A stretch of 64,000 nt of DNA from Anaerocolumna sp047777345 (GTDB taxonomy: Bacteria > Bacillota > Clostridia > Lachnospirales > Lachnospiraceae): NCBI GenBank assembly GCA_047777345.1, contig JBKEEJ010000001.1, positions 186,001-250,000 on the forward strand, in the 5' to 3' direction. Position 1 is the first letter of the stretch. Each line of letters starts with the position of its first letter. Below are positions 1-11,679 of the stretch, piece by piece. The notes under the pieces were generated by a model, which was not told where the DNA came from, made no database searches, and saw nothing but the letters and a program-made list of their open reading frames with translations. The translations under genes were made by a program, and so were the position numbers.

Positions 1-353
1 CCGATATGGTACTGGGGCCACCCAGAAAAGGAATAAAGCTAACCTATTGTACGGACACCCGGCCGGTTGATACCATTGCGGAGCATGCAAAAAATGCAGA
101 TCTATTTATCTGCGAAGGAATGTATGGCGAAAACGATAAGTTAGATAAGGCAAAAGACCATAAACATATGACTTTTTATGAAGCAGCTCAGCTGGCAAAA
201 GCAGCCGAAGTTAAGGAACTGTGGCTGACTCATTTCAGTCCGTCCCTTATAAGGCCGGAAGATTATATGGAAGCCACAAGGACTATTTTCCCCAATGCTA
301 AGGCGGGAAAAGATAAAAAAAGCATTACACTGGAATTTGATCCCAACGAATGA
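1..353 (+). CDS. rnz: Ribonuclease Z, C-terminal part (cut by window start)
   Basis: This is the 3' end of a gene whose start lies outside the window; the reading frame is open from base 3. RNase Z is the metallo-beta-lactamase-fold endonuclease that trims tRNA 3' trailers. The visible part carries TYCTDTRP, ADLFICEGMYG, the HMT histidine and LTHFSPSL, which contains the last metal-ligand histidine of the family. The role fits the context well, because every tRNA gene here lacks an encoded CCA end, the situation in which RNase Z followed by CCA addition is needed. The ATG at base 6 is internal to the gene, not a start. Confidence 0.9.
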   Translation, partial: DMVLGPPRKGIKLTYCTDTRPVDTIAEHAKNADLFICEGMYGENDKLDKAKDHKHMTFYEAAQLAKAAEVKELWLTHFSPSLIRPEDYMEATRTIFPNAKAGKDKKSITLEFDPNE

Positions 354-360
354 AATATTA

Positions 361-389
361 CCTCAGACCGGTTAGAAACCAGTCTGAGG
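361..389 (+). terminator. Hairpin after rnz
   Basis: CCTCAGAC pairs with GTCTGAGG (361-368/382-389), and the inner GGTT pairs with AACC, with a three-base loop. It starts 8 bases after the rnz stop. The following tract (TTAAGTTCATTT) is only weakly U-rich, so termination efficiency is uncertain. Confidence 0.5.
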
Positions 390-484
390 TTAAGTTCATT
401 TGAGTAAAACTTTTATCAAAGAGACTTTCAGGAAAGATAGAGAAATTTACGAGTGTGAAAAACATATTACAGGAAGGATAAGGA

Positions 485-1567
485 ATGGTTAAAGACATAT
501 TAAAACATGAAATTTTAAAAAGTGAAAAATTAAAAAATAAAGAAACAGAGAAAGATGTTCTGATACTTGCAATAGAAACATCCTGCGATGAAACTTCGGC
601 GGCGGTTGTTAAAAACGGAAGGACTGTTTTATCCAATATCATTTCTTCCCAAATCGATCTCCATACGATTTATGGCGGAGTGGTGCCGGAGATTGCTTCC
701 AGAAAGCATATCGAAAAGATTAATCAGGTAATTAAGGAAGCATTGAAAAAGGCAAATGTAACTTTTAATGACATAGATGCCATTGGAGTTACATATGGAC
801 CGGGACTGGTAGGCGCACTATTGGTAGGAGTGGCAGAAGCAAAGGCAATCAGTTACGCATTGAAAAAACCTCTGATCGGAGTTCACCACATAGAAGGCCA
901 TGTGTCCGCCAATTTTATTGAAAACAAAGATTTAGAACCTCCTTTTCTTTGTTTGATTGTATCCGGAGGACATACCCATATCGTTATTGTAAAAGATTAC
1001 GGCAAATATGAGATAATCGGAAAAACCAGAGATGATGCGGCAGGGGAAGCTTTTGATAAGGTAGCAAGGGCCATTGGGCTAGGTTACCCCGGAGGACCAA
1101 AGATTGATAAACTGGCAAAGGAAGGAAATAAGTCTGCCGTTGTATTCCCAAGAGCCAATATCGAAGGATTTCCCTATGATTTCAGCTTTAGTGGTGTAAA
1201 ATCAGCCGTATTGAATTATCTTAATTCCTGTGCCATGAAAAACGTGACGGTAAATAAGGCGGATATTGCGGCTTCTTTCCAGGAAGCGGTAGTGGATGCC
1301 CTGGTAACAAAAACAATGGCTGCGGCAGCAGAATACCATATGGACAAAATAGCAATCGCAGGAGGTGTTGCGGCTAATTCAGCCTTAAGAGGTGCCATGG
1401 AGGAGGCATGCGAAAAACATGGAATGAAATTATATTATCCTTCGCCCATATTATGTACTGACAATGCCGCCATGATAGGTGCGGCAGCATATTACGAATA
1501 TTTGAATGGAACCAGACACGGACTGGATTTAAATGCTGTCCCAAATTTAAAGATTGGACAAAGATAG
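485..1567 (+). CDS. tsaD: tRNA N6-adenosine threonylcarbamoyltransferase TsaD
   Basis: TsaD transfers the threonylcarbamoyl group to A37 of ANN-decoding tRNAs, together with TsaB and TsaE. The ASKHA-fold features are visible: AIETSCDETSAAVV (29-42), the metal-binding HHIEGH (134-139; H135 and H139), SGGHTH (160-165) and a C-terminal CTDNAAMIG. At 360 residues it is about 20 longer than usual; the extra length is a Lys/Glu-rich N-terminal extension before the first beta strand. The start at 485 follows GGAAGG at a suitable distance, and no other start lies near the conserved core. tsaB and tsaE are not visible in the window. Confidence 0.95.
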   Translation: MVKDILKHEILKSEKLKNKETEKDVLILAIETSCDETSAAVVKNGRTVLSNIISSQIDLHTIYGGVVPEIASRKHIEKINQVIKEALKKANVTFNDIDAIGVTYGPGLVGALLVGVAEAKAISYALKKPLIGVHHIEGHVSANFIENKDLEPPFLCLIVSGGHTHIVIVKDYGKYEIIGKTRDDAAGEAFDKVARAIGLGYPGGPKIDKLAKEGNKSAVVFPRANIEGFPYDFSFSGVKSAVLNYLNSCAMKNVTVNKADIAASFQEAVVDALVTKTMAAAAEYHMDKIAIAGGVAANSALRGAMEEACEKHGMKLYYPSPILCTDNAAMIGAAAYYEYLNGTRHGLDLNAVPNLKIGQR

Positions 1568-1651
1568 GGAAAAAATCAACTTTAAATAAAACCTTAATTT
1601 CAGTTAAAAATTTCAAGTAAACCTATTTCAACACGAAAGGTATGTTTATAC

Positions 1652-2392
1652 ATGAAAAATAAAAAGACAACCGCTATTATTCTGGCTGCCGGAACGGGAA
1701 AACGTATGAAAAGCAATATAGCCAAGCAGTATCTTTTGCTGGATGGGAAACCCGTACTGTATTATTCGGTAAAGGCATTTGAGGAAAGCAGTGTCGATGA
1801 AATTATTCTTGTGGTAGGTAAAAATGACATTGATTACTGCAAAGAAAACATCGTTGACCAATATAATTTTAAGAAAGTAGCCGGAATAATTGAAGGAGGC
1901 AAAGAAAGATACCATTCGGTTTATAATGGATTAAAAAGCATTCAGGCTGCGGATAAGGTGTTGATTCATGATGGCGTAAGACCATTGGTAACGGTTGATA
2001 TTATTGAAAATGCGGTGAAAAGCCTTGATTTTTGCAATGCCTGCGTAGTTGGCGTACCTGCGAAAGATACCATTAAAATAGTGAATGAGGATGGTTTTAT
2101 TACGGAAACACCTGATCGTAATCGGATATGGTTGGTCCAAACCCCTCAGGCTTTTTCTTATGACATCATAATGAAAGCCTATGGCATTATTATGAATGAA
2201 CAGGCCAGTAACAGGAAAGGTCAAGACAGAACCCCGGTTAATATAACCGATGACGCAATGGTAGTGGAATACGCGTTAAATTATCCCGTTAAAATGATAA
2301 TGGGAAGTTACAGTAATATAAAAATAACTACACCTGAGGATATTATAATCGGAGAAGCCTTTTTGACGAGTAACACAAAGAAAAATGATTGA
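1652..2392 (+). CDS. ispD: 2-C-methyl-D-erythritol 4-phosphate cytidylyltransferase IspD
   Basis: IspD is the third enzyme of the MEP isoprenoid pathway; it joins CTP and MEP. The CTP-binding glycine-rich loop LAAGTGKRM (11-19), EGGKERYHSVYNGL and HDGVRPLV are all visible. At 246 residues it is normal for the family. The start is preceded by a modest AAGGT site and no closer alternative exists. It lies 84 bases after tsaD in the same direction and may be cotranscribed with it. A MEP route is expected in clostridia. Confidence 0.93.
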   Translation: MKNKKTTAIILAAGTGKRMKSNIAKQYLLLDGKPVLYYSVKAFEESSVDEIILVVGKNDIDYCKENIVDQYNFKKVAGIIEGGKERYHSVYNGLKSIQAADKVLIHDGVRPLVTVDIIENAVKSLDFCNACVVGVPAKDTIKIVNEDGFITETPDRNRIWLVQTPQAFSYDIIMKAYGIIMNEQASNRKGQDRTPVNITDDAMVVEYALNYPVKMIMGSYSNIKITTPEDIIIGEAFLTSNTKKND

Positions 2393-2524
2393 GGTAATTT
2401 ATTGTTTTTTTTAACCGTAAAAGCAGACAGATTACATAAATTACATAATTTGTTATATTTTAGAAAAATGTACATTTGCACAGTGATTTAGGATAAAAAA
2501 TAAGAAAAACTAAATGAAAAATGC

Positions 2525-2553
2525 TTGACAGATTAATTAGAGTCTGATATACT
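2525..2553 (+). promoter_or_regulatory. Promoter of tRNA-Ser genes
   Basis: TTGACA (2525-2530), a 17-base spacer and TATACT (2548-2553). The -10 ends 15 bases before the first tRNA, so this is a near-consensus housekeeping promoter. Confidence 0.85.
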
Positions 2554-2568
2554 GTTCAAGCAGCGTTC

Positions 2569-2654
2569 GGAGAGGTGTCCGAGTGGTTTAAGGAGCCGGT
2601 CTTGAAAACCGGTGATTCCGAAAGGAACCGTGGGTTCGAATCCCACCTTCTCCG
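2569..2654 (+). tRNA. tRNA-Ser (TGA)
   Basis: Class II tRNA with a long variable arm. The acceptor stem GGAGAGG/CTTCTCC has one G-U pair and the anticodon loop is CTTGAAA. The discriminator is G and is followed by CTA, so CCA is not encoded. Confidence 0.95.
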
Positions 2655-2724
2655 CTAACAACACAACGGTTATTTTTTTGTTGTTTGTTAAATTATTTTA
2701 TATAGTTTATTTGTCAACCTGTTT

Positions 2725-2813
2725 GGAGAAGTACCCAAGTGGTTGAAGGGGCTCCCCTGGAAAGGGAGTAGGTCGTTAATAGCGGCGCGAGGGTTCAAAT
2801 CCCTCCTTCTCCG
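2725..2813 (+). tRNA. tRNA-Ser (GGA)
   Basis: Class II tRNA with acceptor GGAGAAG/CTTCTCC, anticodon loop CTGGAAA and a long variable arm. The discriminator G is followed by TTA, so CCA is not encoded. Confidence 0.95.
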
Positions 2814-2860
2814 TTAACTTTTTTGCGAAGTTGAAATAACGAAATAAAATAAAAAAGTTG

Positions 2861-2889
2861 TTGACAACTTCATGTAAGTGTGGTAAGAT
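2861..2889 (+). promoter_or_regulatory. rRNA promoter upstream of 16S
   Basis: TTGACA (2861-2866), a 17-base spacer and TAAGAT (2884-2889). It is about 170 bases before the 16S gene, the usual distance for an rRNA leader. Confidence 0.8.
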
Positions 2890-3060
2890 AGTTGAGCTGG
2901 TTTAAAAGCCAACAAATACTTACAGACAAAAAAGTTTAATAAACAAGTATTAATTGTTGATTAAGAACTTTGATAACTGAACAGTGAAACAACCCCGAAA
3001 ATTCTGATGAATTTTCATAAACGAAAGCCAATGTAAATTCTGGCGATTAAACGAGCATTT

Positions 3061-4604
<1,544 letters not shown>

Positions 4605-4689
4605 AAAAGTAGGGGTTGTTTTACTGTTGAGTTATTAAGGTATTTATCAGAGAAAGAAATCTGATAGTTTTAAGAAATCGAGAAAGGTA

Positions 4690-4718
4690 TTGACTTTTGA
4701 AAGAAAGTATGGTAATAT
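4690..4718 (+). promoter_or_regulatory. Promoter-like sequence in the 16S-5S spacer
   Basis: TTGACT (4690-4695), a 17-base spacer and TAATAT (4713-4718), 36 bases before the 5S gene. A small inverted repeat, AAGAAC/GTTCTT, follows. It would allow the 5S and tRNA-Ile genes to be transcribed independently of 16S. Confidence 0.55.
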
Positions 4719-4753
4719 AAGAACTCGGTTCTTAAGGACATAATAAGAGAATT

Positions 4754-4870
4754 TCTGGTGGCGATGCGCTTATGGGAAACACCCGTTCCCATCCCGAACA
4801 CGAAGGTTAAGCCATAAGCGGCCGATGGTACTATACTGGAGACGGTATGGGAGAGTAGGTGGCTGCCAGA
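4754..4870 (+). rRNA. 5S ribosomal RNA, located between 16S and 23S
   Basis: The terminal stem TCTGG/CCAGA closes a 117-base molecule with the usual loop sequences (CCCGTTCCCATCCCGAAC and GGGAGAGTAGG). This position is unusual: the common bacterial order puts 5S after 23S. I find no second 5S after 23S in this window; a tRNA-Asn gene lies there instead. Confidence 0.95.
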
Positions 4871-4900
4871 TTAAAAAAATAAATAATCTATGATTATTTC

Positions 4901-4974
<74 letters not shown>

Positions 4975-5004
4975 GTTTTATGACCAAAATAGTAAAAATT
5001 ATAG

Positions 5005-5033
5005 TTGACAAACATAAAAAACTATAATATAAT
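5005..5033 (+). promoter_or_regulatory. Consensus promoter between tRNA-Ile and tRNA-Ala inside the rRNA locus
   Basis: TTGACA (5005-5010), a 17-base spacer and TATAAT (5028-5033): a perfect match to both hexamers. It would drive tRNA-Ala and 23S separately from 16S. Confidence 0.75.
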
Positions 5034-5187
5034 ACCTAAGCCGCTCAAAACACAAATGAATGAGATTAAGTTTTTGAAGCATAATAATAACGAATTTAAT
5101 ACACATTTAATGTGTAAGCATTGAAAAAAGAACATTATTATCGAATAAAAAAGAGTATATGAAACCGGAATATAAAAAGTACTATCT

Positions 5188-5260
5188 GGGGGTATAGCTC
5201 AGTTGGGAGAGCACCTGCCTTGCAAGCAGGGGGTCGCGAGTTCGAATCTCGCTATCTCCA
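5188..5260 (+). tRNA. tRNA-Ala (TGC)
   Basis: The acceptor GGGGGTA/TATCTCC includes the G3-U70 pair that marks alanine tRNAs. The anticodon is TGC. The discriminator A is followed by TTC, so CCA is not encoded. Confidence 0.96.
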
Positions 5261-5494
5261 TTCATCTTAAGGAAAGGCTTTGGCCTGACTAAAGATGATT
5301 ATAAGACAGTTTACTTTATGTAAACAGATGAACATTGAAAACTACATATTGATAATAGAATTCATATTTTAAGATAGGAAGAGAGACATCTAAACAAGCG
5401 TTCAGACATCGAAAGATGAAAGAACAAAAAACAAAGACCAGGTGCTGCTACGCTAGGCAGCATTAAGATTGACTGAAAGTACAGTCAAAGATTT

Positions 5495-8410
<2,916 letters not shown>

Positions 8411-8477
8411 AAAAATAGGGAAACCTATTTGGGATTTGTTTATCTGGTTTAGATGGACTATTATCAAATGTAGTTAT

Positions 8478-8549
8478 TCCTCGATAGCTCAATGGTAGAG
8501 CACACGGCTGTTAACCGTGGGGTTGTTGGTTCGAGCCCAACTCGGGGAG
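8478..8549 (+). tRNA. tRNA-Asn (GTT)
   Basis: Acceptor TCCTCGA/TCGGGGA with wobble, anticodon GTT, discriminator G. CCA is not encoded. It starts 68 bases after 23S, where a 5S gene would normally be. Confidence 0.95.
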
Positions 8550-8593
8550 TTAGTACTCAAAAAAGAGTATTAAAAATAAAATAAAAAAAAACA

Positions 8594-8622
8594 TTGACAA
8601 ACAATCAAAAATGTGTTATAAT
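8594..8622 (+). promoter_or_regulatory. Promoter of the tRNA-Glu to tRNA-Arg cluster
   Basis: TTGACA (8594-8599), a 17-base spacer and TATAAT (8617-8622), 9 bases before tRNA-Glu. It is a perfect match to both hexamers and provides a separate start for the seven tRNAs that follow. Confidence 0.8.
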
Positions 8623-8631
8623 TGATATCAC

Positions 8632-8703
8632 GGCTCCATGGTCAAGCGGTTAAGACACCGCCCTTTCACGGCGGTAACAGGGGTTCAAATCCCCTTGGAG
8701 TCA
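8632..8703 (+). tRNA. tRNA-Glu (TTC)
   Basis: Acceptor GGCTCCA/TGGAGTC, anticodon TTC, discriminator A followed by TTT. CCA is not encoded. Confidence 0.95.
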
Positions 8704-8736
8704 TTTTTTGTTTGAAGATTCGTCCGATTGTAACTT

Positions 8737-8809
<73 letters not shown>

Positions 8810-8812
8810 TTT

Positions 8813-8886
8813 GGACCTTTAGCTCAGTTGGTTAGAGCAACCGGCTCATAACCGGTCGGTCCGGGGTTCAAGTCCCTGAAGGTCCA
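8813..8886 (+). tRNA. tRNA with CAT anticodon (Ile2 or elongator Met)
   Basis: Acceptor GGACCTT/AAGGTCC with loop CTCATAA. It lacks initiator tRNA features such as a C1 mismatch and the GGG/CCC anticodon stem pairs. From memory, the GGACCTTTAGCTCAG body resembles the Bacillus tRNA-Ile2 that TilS converts to lysidine-AT, so Ile2 may be more likely than Met. CCA is not encoded. Confidence 0.85.
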
Positions 8887-8900
8887 TTCAATGTGCATAT

Positions 8901-8974
8901 GGCCTAGTGGCTCAGTTGGTTAGAGCGCCGCCCTGTCACGGCGGAGGTCGAGGGTTCGAGTCCCTTCTGGGTCG
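8901..8974 (+). tRNA. tRNA-Asp (GTC)
   Basis: Acceptor GGCCTAG/CTGGGTC with wobble pairs, anticodon GTC, discriminator G. CCA is not encoded. Confidence 0.95.
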
Positions 8975-9027
8975 TTTCTTTATTGGTAAAGAATGAAATA
9001 TAAAATGTGAAATATTTTTTCCCTTAC

Positions 9028-9100
9028 GGGATCTTAGCTCAGCTGGGAGAGCATCTGCCTTACAAGCAGAGGGTCATAGGTTCGAGCCCTATAGGTCCCA
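9028..9100 (+). tRNA. tRNA-Val (TAC)
   Basis: Acceptor GGGATCT/AGGTCCC, anticodon TAC, discriminator A followed by TTG. CCA is not encoded. Confidence 0.95.
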
Positions 9101-9125
9101 TTGAATCATTGATTCAAGATTGGAT

Positions 9126-9211
9126 GCCGGCGTGGCGGAACTGGCAGACGCACAGGACTTAAAATCCTGCGGGAGTAAAATCCCGTACCGGTTCGATTCC
9201 GGTCGCCGGCA
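9126..9211 (+). tRNA. tRNA-Leu (TAA)
   Basis: Class II tRNA with acceptor GCCGGCG/CGCCGGC, anticodon TAA and a variable arm with GGGA/TCCC. CCA is not encoded. Confidence 0.95.
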
Positions 9212-9248
9212 TTATAGAAAATCTAATCAATTGATTCAATAATAGTTT

Positions 9249-9322
9249 GTGCGTTTAGCTCAGCTGGATAGAGCGTCTGGCTACGGACCAGAAGGTCGGG
9301 GGTTCGAATCCTCTAACGCACG
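9249..9322 (+). tRNA. tRNA-Arg (ACG)
   Basis: Acceptor GTGCGTT/AACGCAC, anticodon ACG (A34 is normally edited to inosine by TadA), discriminator G. CCA is not encoded. This is the last gene of the first tRNA cluster. Confidence 0.95.
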
Positions 9323-9344
9323 TGTCGAATATGGTATTTTAAAT

Positions 9345-9377
9345 AAAGCTTAAATGCTTCGGCATTTAAGCTTTTGT
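9345..9377 (+). terminator. Terminator of the rRNA/tRNA block
   Basis: AAAGCTTAAATGC and GCATTTAAGCTTT form a perfect 13-bp stem closed by a TTCG tetraloop, followed by TTTGTGTT. It lies 22 bases after tRNA-Arg. Confidence 0.9.
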
Positions 9378-9467
9378 GTTATGGTCGTTTTTTATGTTGC
9401 TTTTTTCGTTTCTTTTTAATTTGGTATGGTGGCGTTTCATAGTGCTATTTACGCGGTATAAGATTTA

Positions 9468-9476
9468 TGCTAGAAT
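9468..9476 (+). promoter_or_regulatory. Extended -10 promoter
   Basis: TGC precedes TAGAAT (9471-9476), an extended -10 element. No good -35 is seen. It probably serves the membrane protein gene at 9566. Confidence 0.4.
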
Positions 9477-9565
9477 AGTAATACAGATTTAATAAAACTA
9501 TCAGGAATAGCTTATTTTGAATGACATTACGCCAACCAACAGCCTATGTCAGATAGGAGGCATTC

Positions 9566-10081
9566 ATGACAAAGAGTGAATTTATTGAAGAATTAAGAGC
9601 CACTTTAACCGGAGAAATACCTGATGATGAAGTTATCAGTAATATTCGTTTTTATAATGAATATATAACGAATAAAAGTATAAAATCTTCGGAAGAAGAG
9701 GTTTTATCACAGCTTGGTGACCCTAGATTAATTGCAAGAACTATTATAGATACCTATCAAATAAGTCACGGCCCCATGTATGGCAATTCCAGACATGAGG
9801 GAGCATACCAGGATACCCAAACACGTGATGGCAATACCTATGAGGATTATCAAAGCAATTATGACGATGATGACAACGATTATGGAGAAAGAATTAAAAT
9901 TAATATAAGAAGCGGGCCAAAATGGTATGTAAAATTAGTACTCGCGCTCCTTGCGGTTGTCGGAATAATTTTATTTTTTATTATTGGAGGAATATTCTTA
10001 CGATTGTTCTTTACAGTGGGATTACCTCTTTTATTGATATATTTTGGCTATAAATTAATTATGAATAATTTCAAGCGATAA
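9566..10081 (+). CDS. DUF1700-like membrane protein (HAAS-type N-terminus)
   Basis: The first 65 residues are a helical region of the HAAS/DUF1700 type, seen as SEFIEELRATL, the NIRFYNEYI segment and LGDPRLIARTII. A Tyr/Asp-rich linker of about 50 residues follows, then one or two hydrophobic helices near the C-terminus (about 127-165). Such proteins often accompany PadR-type regulators, but none is adjacent here. AGGAGG at 9555-9560 sets the start. It is a monocistronic unit with its own terminator. The family name is recalled from motif layout; the function is unknown. Confidence 0.75.
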   Translation: MTKSEFIEELRATLTGEIPDDEVISNIRFYNEYITNKSIKSSEEEVLSQLGDPRLIARTIIDTYQISHGPMYGNSRHEGAYQDTQTRDGNTYEDYQSNYDDDDNDYGERIKINIRSGPKWYVKLVLALLAVVGIILFFIIGGIFLRLFFTVGLPLLLIYFGYKLIMNNFKR

Positions 10082-10083
10082 AT

Positions 10084-10126
10084 AAAACCCTGAAGATTTC
10101 TTTTATCGGTAAATCTTCAGGGTTTT
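10084..10126 (+). terminator. Terminator after the DUF1700-like gene
   Basis: AAAACCCTGAAGATTT (10084-10099) pairs perfectly with AAATCTTCAGGGTTTT (10111-10126). The long stem starts 3 bases after the stop codon. Confidence 0.9.
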
Positions 10127-10522
10127 CGTATTAATTAATAGATTTTAAGGACTTGGTAAATATGCGTATGCGTATAATTGAAACGACCGCGAGGGGGAGC
10201 CAAGCGGTCGTTTCGATGAGGGGAGTATAAATAATTAATAAGGGGTTATATAGTGTGTTAGGAGAATCATGAATGAAACTCTTTAACACAGTTACATTAT
10301 AATACATTAAGAGATATAATGCAATAAAAAAGAATTAAAATTTTAAAAAATTTTATATGGTTCATAAACAAGGAAAAGAAACAGGACAAAAATGGAATAA
10401 TATGGAAGGATTTTAAGGGAAAGTAAATAAAATATATATGAAATCCAATGAATATTTTTAACGGAGTAAGACCATAATAATCTTGTAAACCAAAAACATG
10501 ATTTTTATGGAGGTTAATTATA
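10127..10522 (+). other. Intergenic region with two hairpins and no clear gene
   Basis: An 11-bp perfect hairpin GAAACGACCGC/GCGGTCGTTTC (10180-10190/10204-10214) directly follows a TATAAT at 10173-10178. Further on, GTGTTA/TAACAC (10255-10260/10284-10289) encloses AGGAG and a five-codon ATG frame, followed by TATAAT at 10298-10303. The rest is A/T-rich and I see no larger gene. It may hold the leader of the small protein gene at 10523. Confidence 0.5.
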
Positions 10523-10771
10523 ATGGAAAATAATACTCAGAATTCAACAAACAACACTTCTAGAAATGCCAATACTTCTAACACAACAAGCAATAATACT
10601 TCCAGAAATGCTAATACTTCCAATACCACTGGTAGTCAGAACACAACGGGTACTCAGAATTATACGACGGGTACATCTTCCAGAAATTCAACTTCCAGTA
10701 ACACATCTAGCAAAAACAATGTAAAAAATACCAACGGTTCCAATTTCCGCGATGCCAATGAAAGAGATTAA
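10523..10771 (+). CDS. Small Asn/Thr/Ser-rich repeat protein
   Basis: I do not recognise this 82-residue protein. It is almost entirely N, T, S and G until a charged C-terminal tail (FRDANERD). It contains a perfect 12-residue repeat, NTSRNANTSNTT, at residues 11-22 and 25-36, with synonymous base differences between the copies, which suggests selection on the protein. TGGAGG at 10508-10513 gives a strong ribosome binding site, and a strong terminator follows 12 bases after the stop, so it is a well-delimited monocistronic gene. There is no signal peptide or membrane helix. Similar low-complexity proteins occur among spore coat proteins, but that link is only a guess. Confidence 0.75.
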   Translation: MENNTQNSTNNTSRNANTSNTTSNNTSRNANTSNTTGSQNTTGTQNYTTGTSSRNSTSSNTSSKNNVKNTNGSNFRDANERD

Positions 10772-10783
10772 CAGGCAGATCTT

Positions 10784-10813
10784 AGTCTTCACTTTTTAAG
10801 TGAAGACTTTTTT
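10784..10813 (+). terminator. Terminator of the small repeat protein gene
   Basis: AGTCTTCACTT (10784-10794) and AAGTGAAGACT (10798-10808) form a perfect stem with a TTT loop, followed by a T tract to 10813. The group IIC intron relic begins four bases later. Confidence 0.92.
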
Positions 10814-10816
10814 CTT

Positions 10817-10990
10817 GTGCGCCCGGTATGGGCGCAATCTAATCGGTCTAAAATTTCTCAGAGACAACCAAATGCAACTAATCCATCATGGAGTTCTGTT
10901 TGAAAGTATGTGAAAACTAAGGAACCGCCGCGTACCGAACGGTACGTACGGTGGTGTGAGAAGTCAGCAGCCAAAATACTCAGCTACCTT
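10817..10990 (+). mobile_element. Group IIC intron relic (no reverse transcriptase)
   Basis: The left end GTGCGCCCGGTATGGGCGC followed by AATCTA matches the 5' end of bacterial group IIC introns such as that of Oceanobacillus iheyensis (recalled). Near the right end, ACCGCCGCGTACC-GAAC-GGTACGTACGGTGGT (10924-10955) is a typical domain V hairpin. A normal copy is about 1.9 kb; here only about 105 bases separate the two parts, so most of domains I-IV and the reverse transcriptase/maturase are gone. The relic begins a few bases after an intrinsic terminator, the insertion preference known for this class. The right boundary is uncertain. Confidence 0.7.
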
Positions 10991-11115
10991 TCCTCAATTT
11001 TGAACCGTCGGGACAGATGAGAGTCTTATAAGACAACCCCATGTTTCCTGTTTTTTTCTTTTATGCACAATATAATTGAAAAAGAATATGATAATAATGA
11101 ATTGAAGGTGATAGC

Positions 11116-11421
11116 ATGGCTTTTGAAACGATACGTGCAAAAGATGCAGAAAAATACATAGGCAAATATAAAGTACTGATCATTGATTTAAGAGAACCGG
11201 ATGAGTACAAAAGAGCCCATATACCAACTGCTATAAATATTCCTTATTTAGAATTTGAAAATAAGAAATGTTCCTTACCATTGGACTGTTCCTTAATATT
11301 ATATTGTGACAGAGGTAATTTAAGCCTGCTATTGGCAAGAGAATTAAGTAATGAAGGCTATCAGGTAAAAAATATTTACGGCGGTATTCGTGCGTATAGA
11401 GGCCAGTTAGTTCAGGAATGA
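11116..11421 (+). CDS. Rhodanese-like domain protein
   Basis: This is a single rhodanese domain of 101 residues. IIDLREPDEYKRAHI (CH2A-type motif) and the active-site loop YCDRGNLS with its cysteine are visible, and GYQVKNIYGGIRAY ends the domain. Single-domain rhodaneses carry sulfane sulfur as a persulfide; the physiological partner is not indicated by the neighbours. GAAGGTGAT precedes the ATG. It is flanked by the group II relic and a methyltransferase gene with its own promoter, so it appears monocistronic. Confidence 0.88.
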   Translation: MAFETIRAKDAEKYIGKYKVLIIDLREPDEYKRAHIPTAINIPYLEFENKKCSLPLDCSLILYCDRGNLSLLLARELSNEGYQVKNIYGGIRAYRGQLVQE

Positions 11422-11455
11422 AAATGCTGTATAAGACATAATATAAATTGGGCAT

Positions 11456-11484
11456 TTGCAAACTTTCATCCCATATGATATAAT
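11456..11484 (+). promoter_or_regulatory. Promoter of the THUMP methyltransferase gene
   Basis: TTGCAA (11456-11461), a 17-base spacer and TATAAT (11479-11484). The leader holds the hairpin at 11505-11564. Confidence 0.65.
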
Positions 11485-11504
11485 CTATAGTCAGTTTATC
11501 ACGG

Positions 11505-11564
11505 GGCTGTTGCATAATGCGGCACGTTTATAGTTTTGCCATATGTCATGTAAATGTAACAGCC
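11505..11564 (+). repeat. Palindromic element in the methyltransferase leader
   Basis: GGCTGTTGCAT (11505-11515) pairs with ATGTAACAGCC (11554-11564), and the inner GGCA pairs with TGCC. There is no U tract. The GGGGCTGTTGCA edge looks like an insertion-sequence terminal repeat, so it may be a tiny IS-derived palindrome; alternatively it is a 5' leader structure. Confidence 0.4.
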
Positions 11565-11679
11565 TTACGTAAGAGTTTGTATACAAATAGCAAAAAATAA
11601 TTATAATCATTAATAAGTAATAAATATGCAGTTACAACAGCTTACACCCATAAATAATGCAGATCGGAGTAAAACGAGG

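Noticed and set aside
8411..8477. Search for a 5S gene after 23S
   Set aside because: The spacer of 67 bases before tRNA-Asn is too short and has no 5S motifs.
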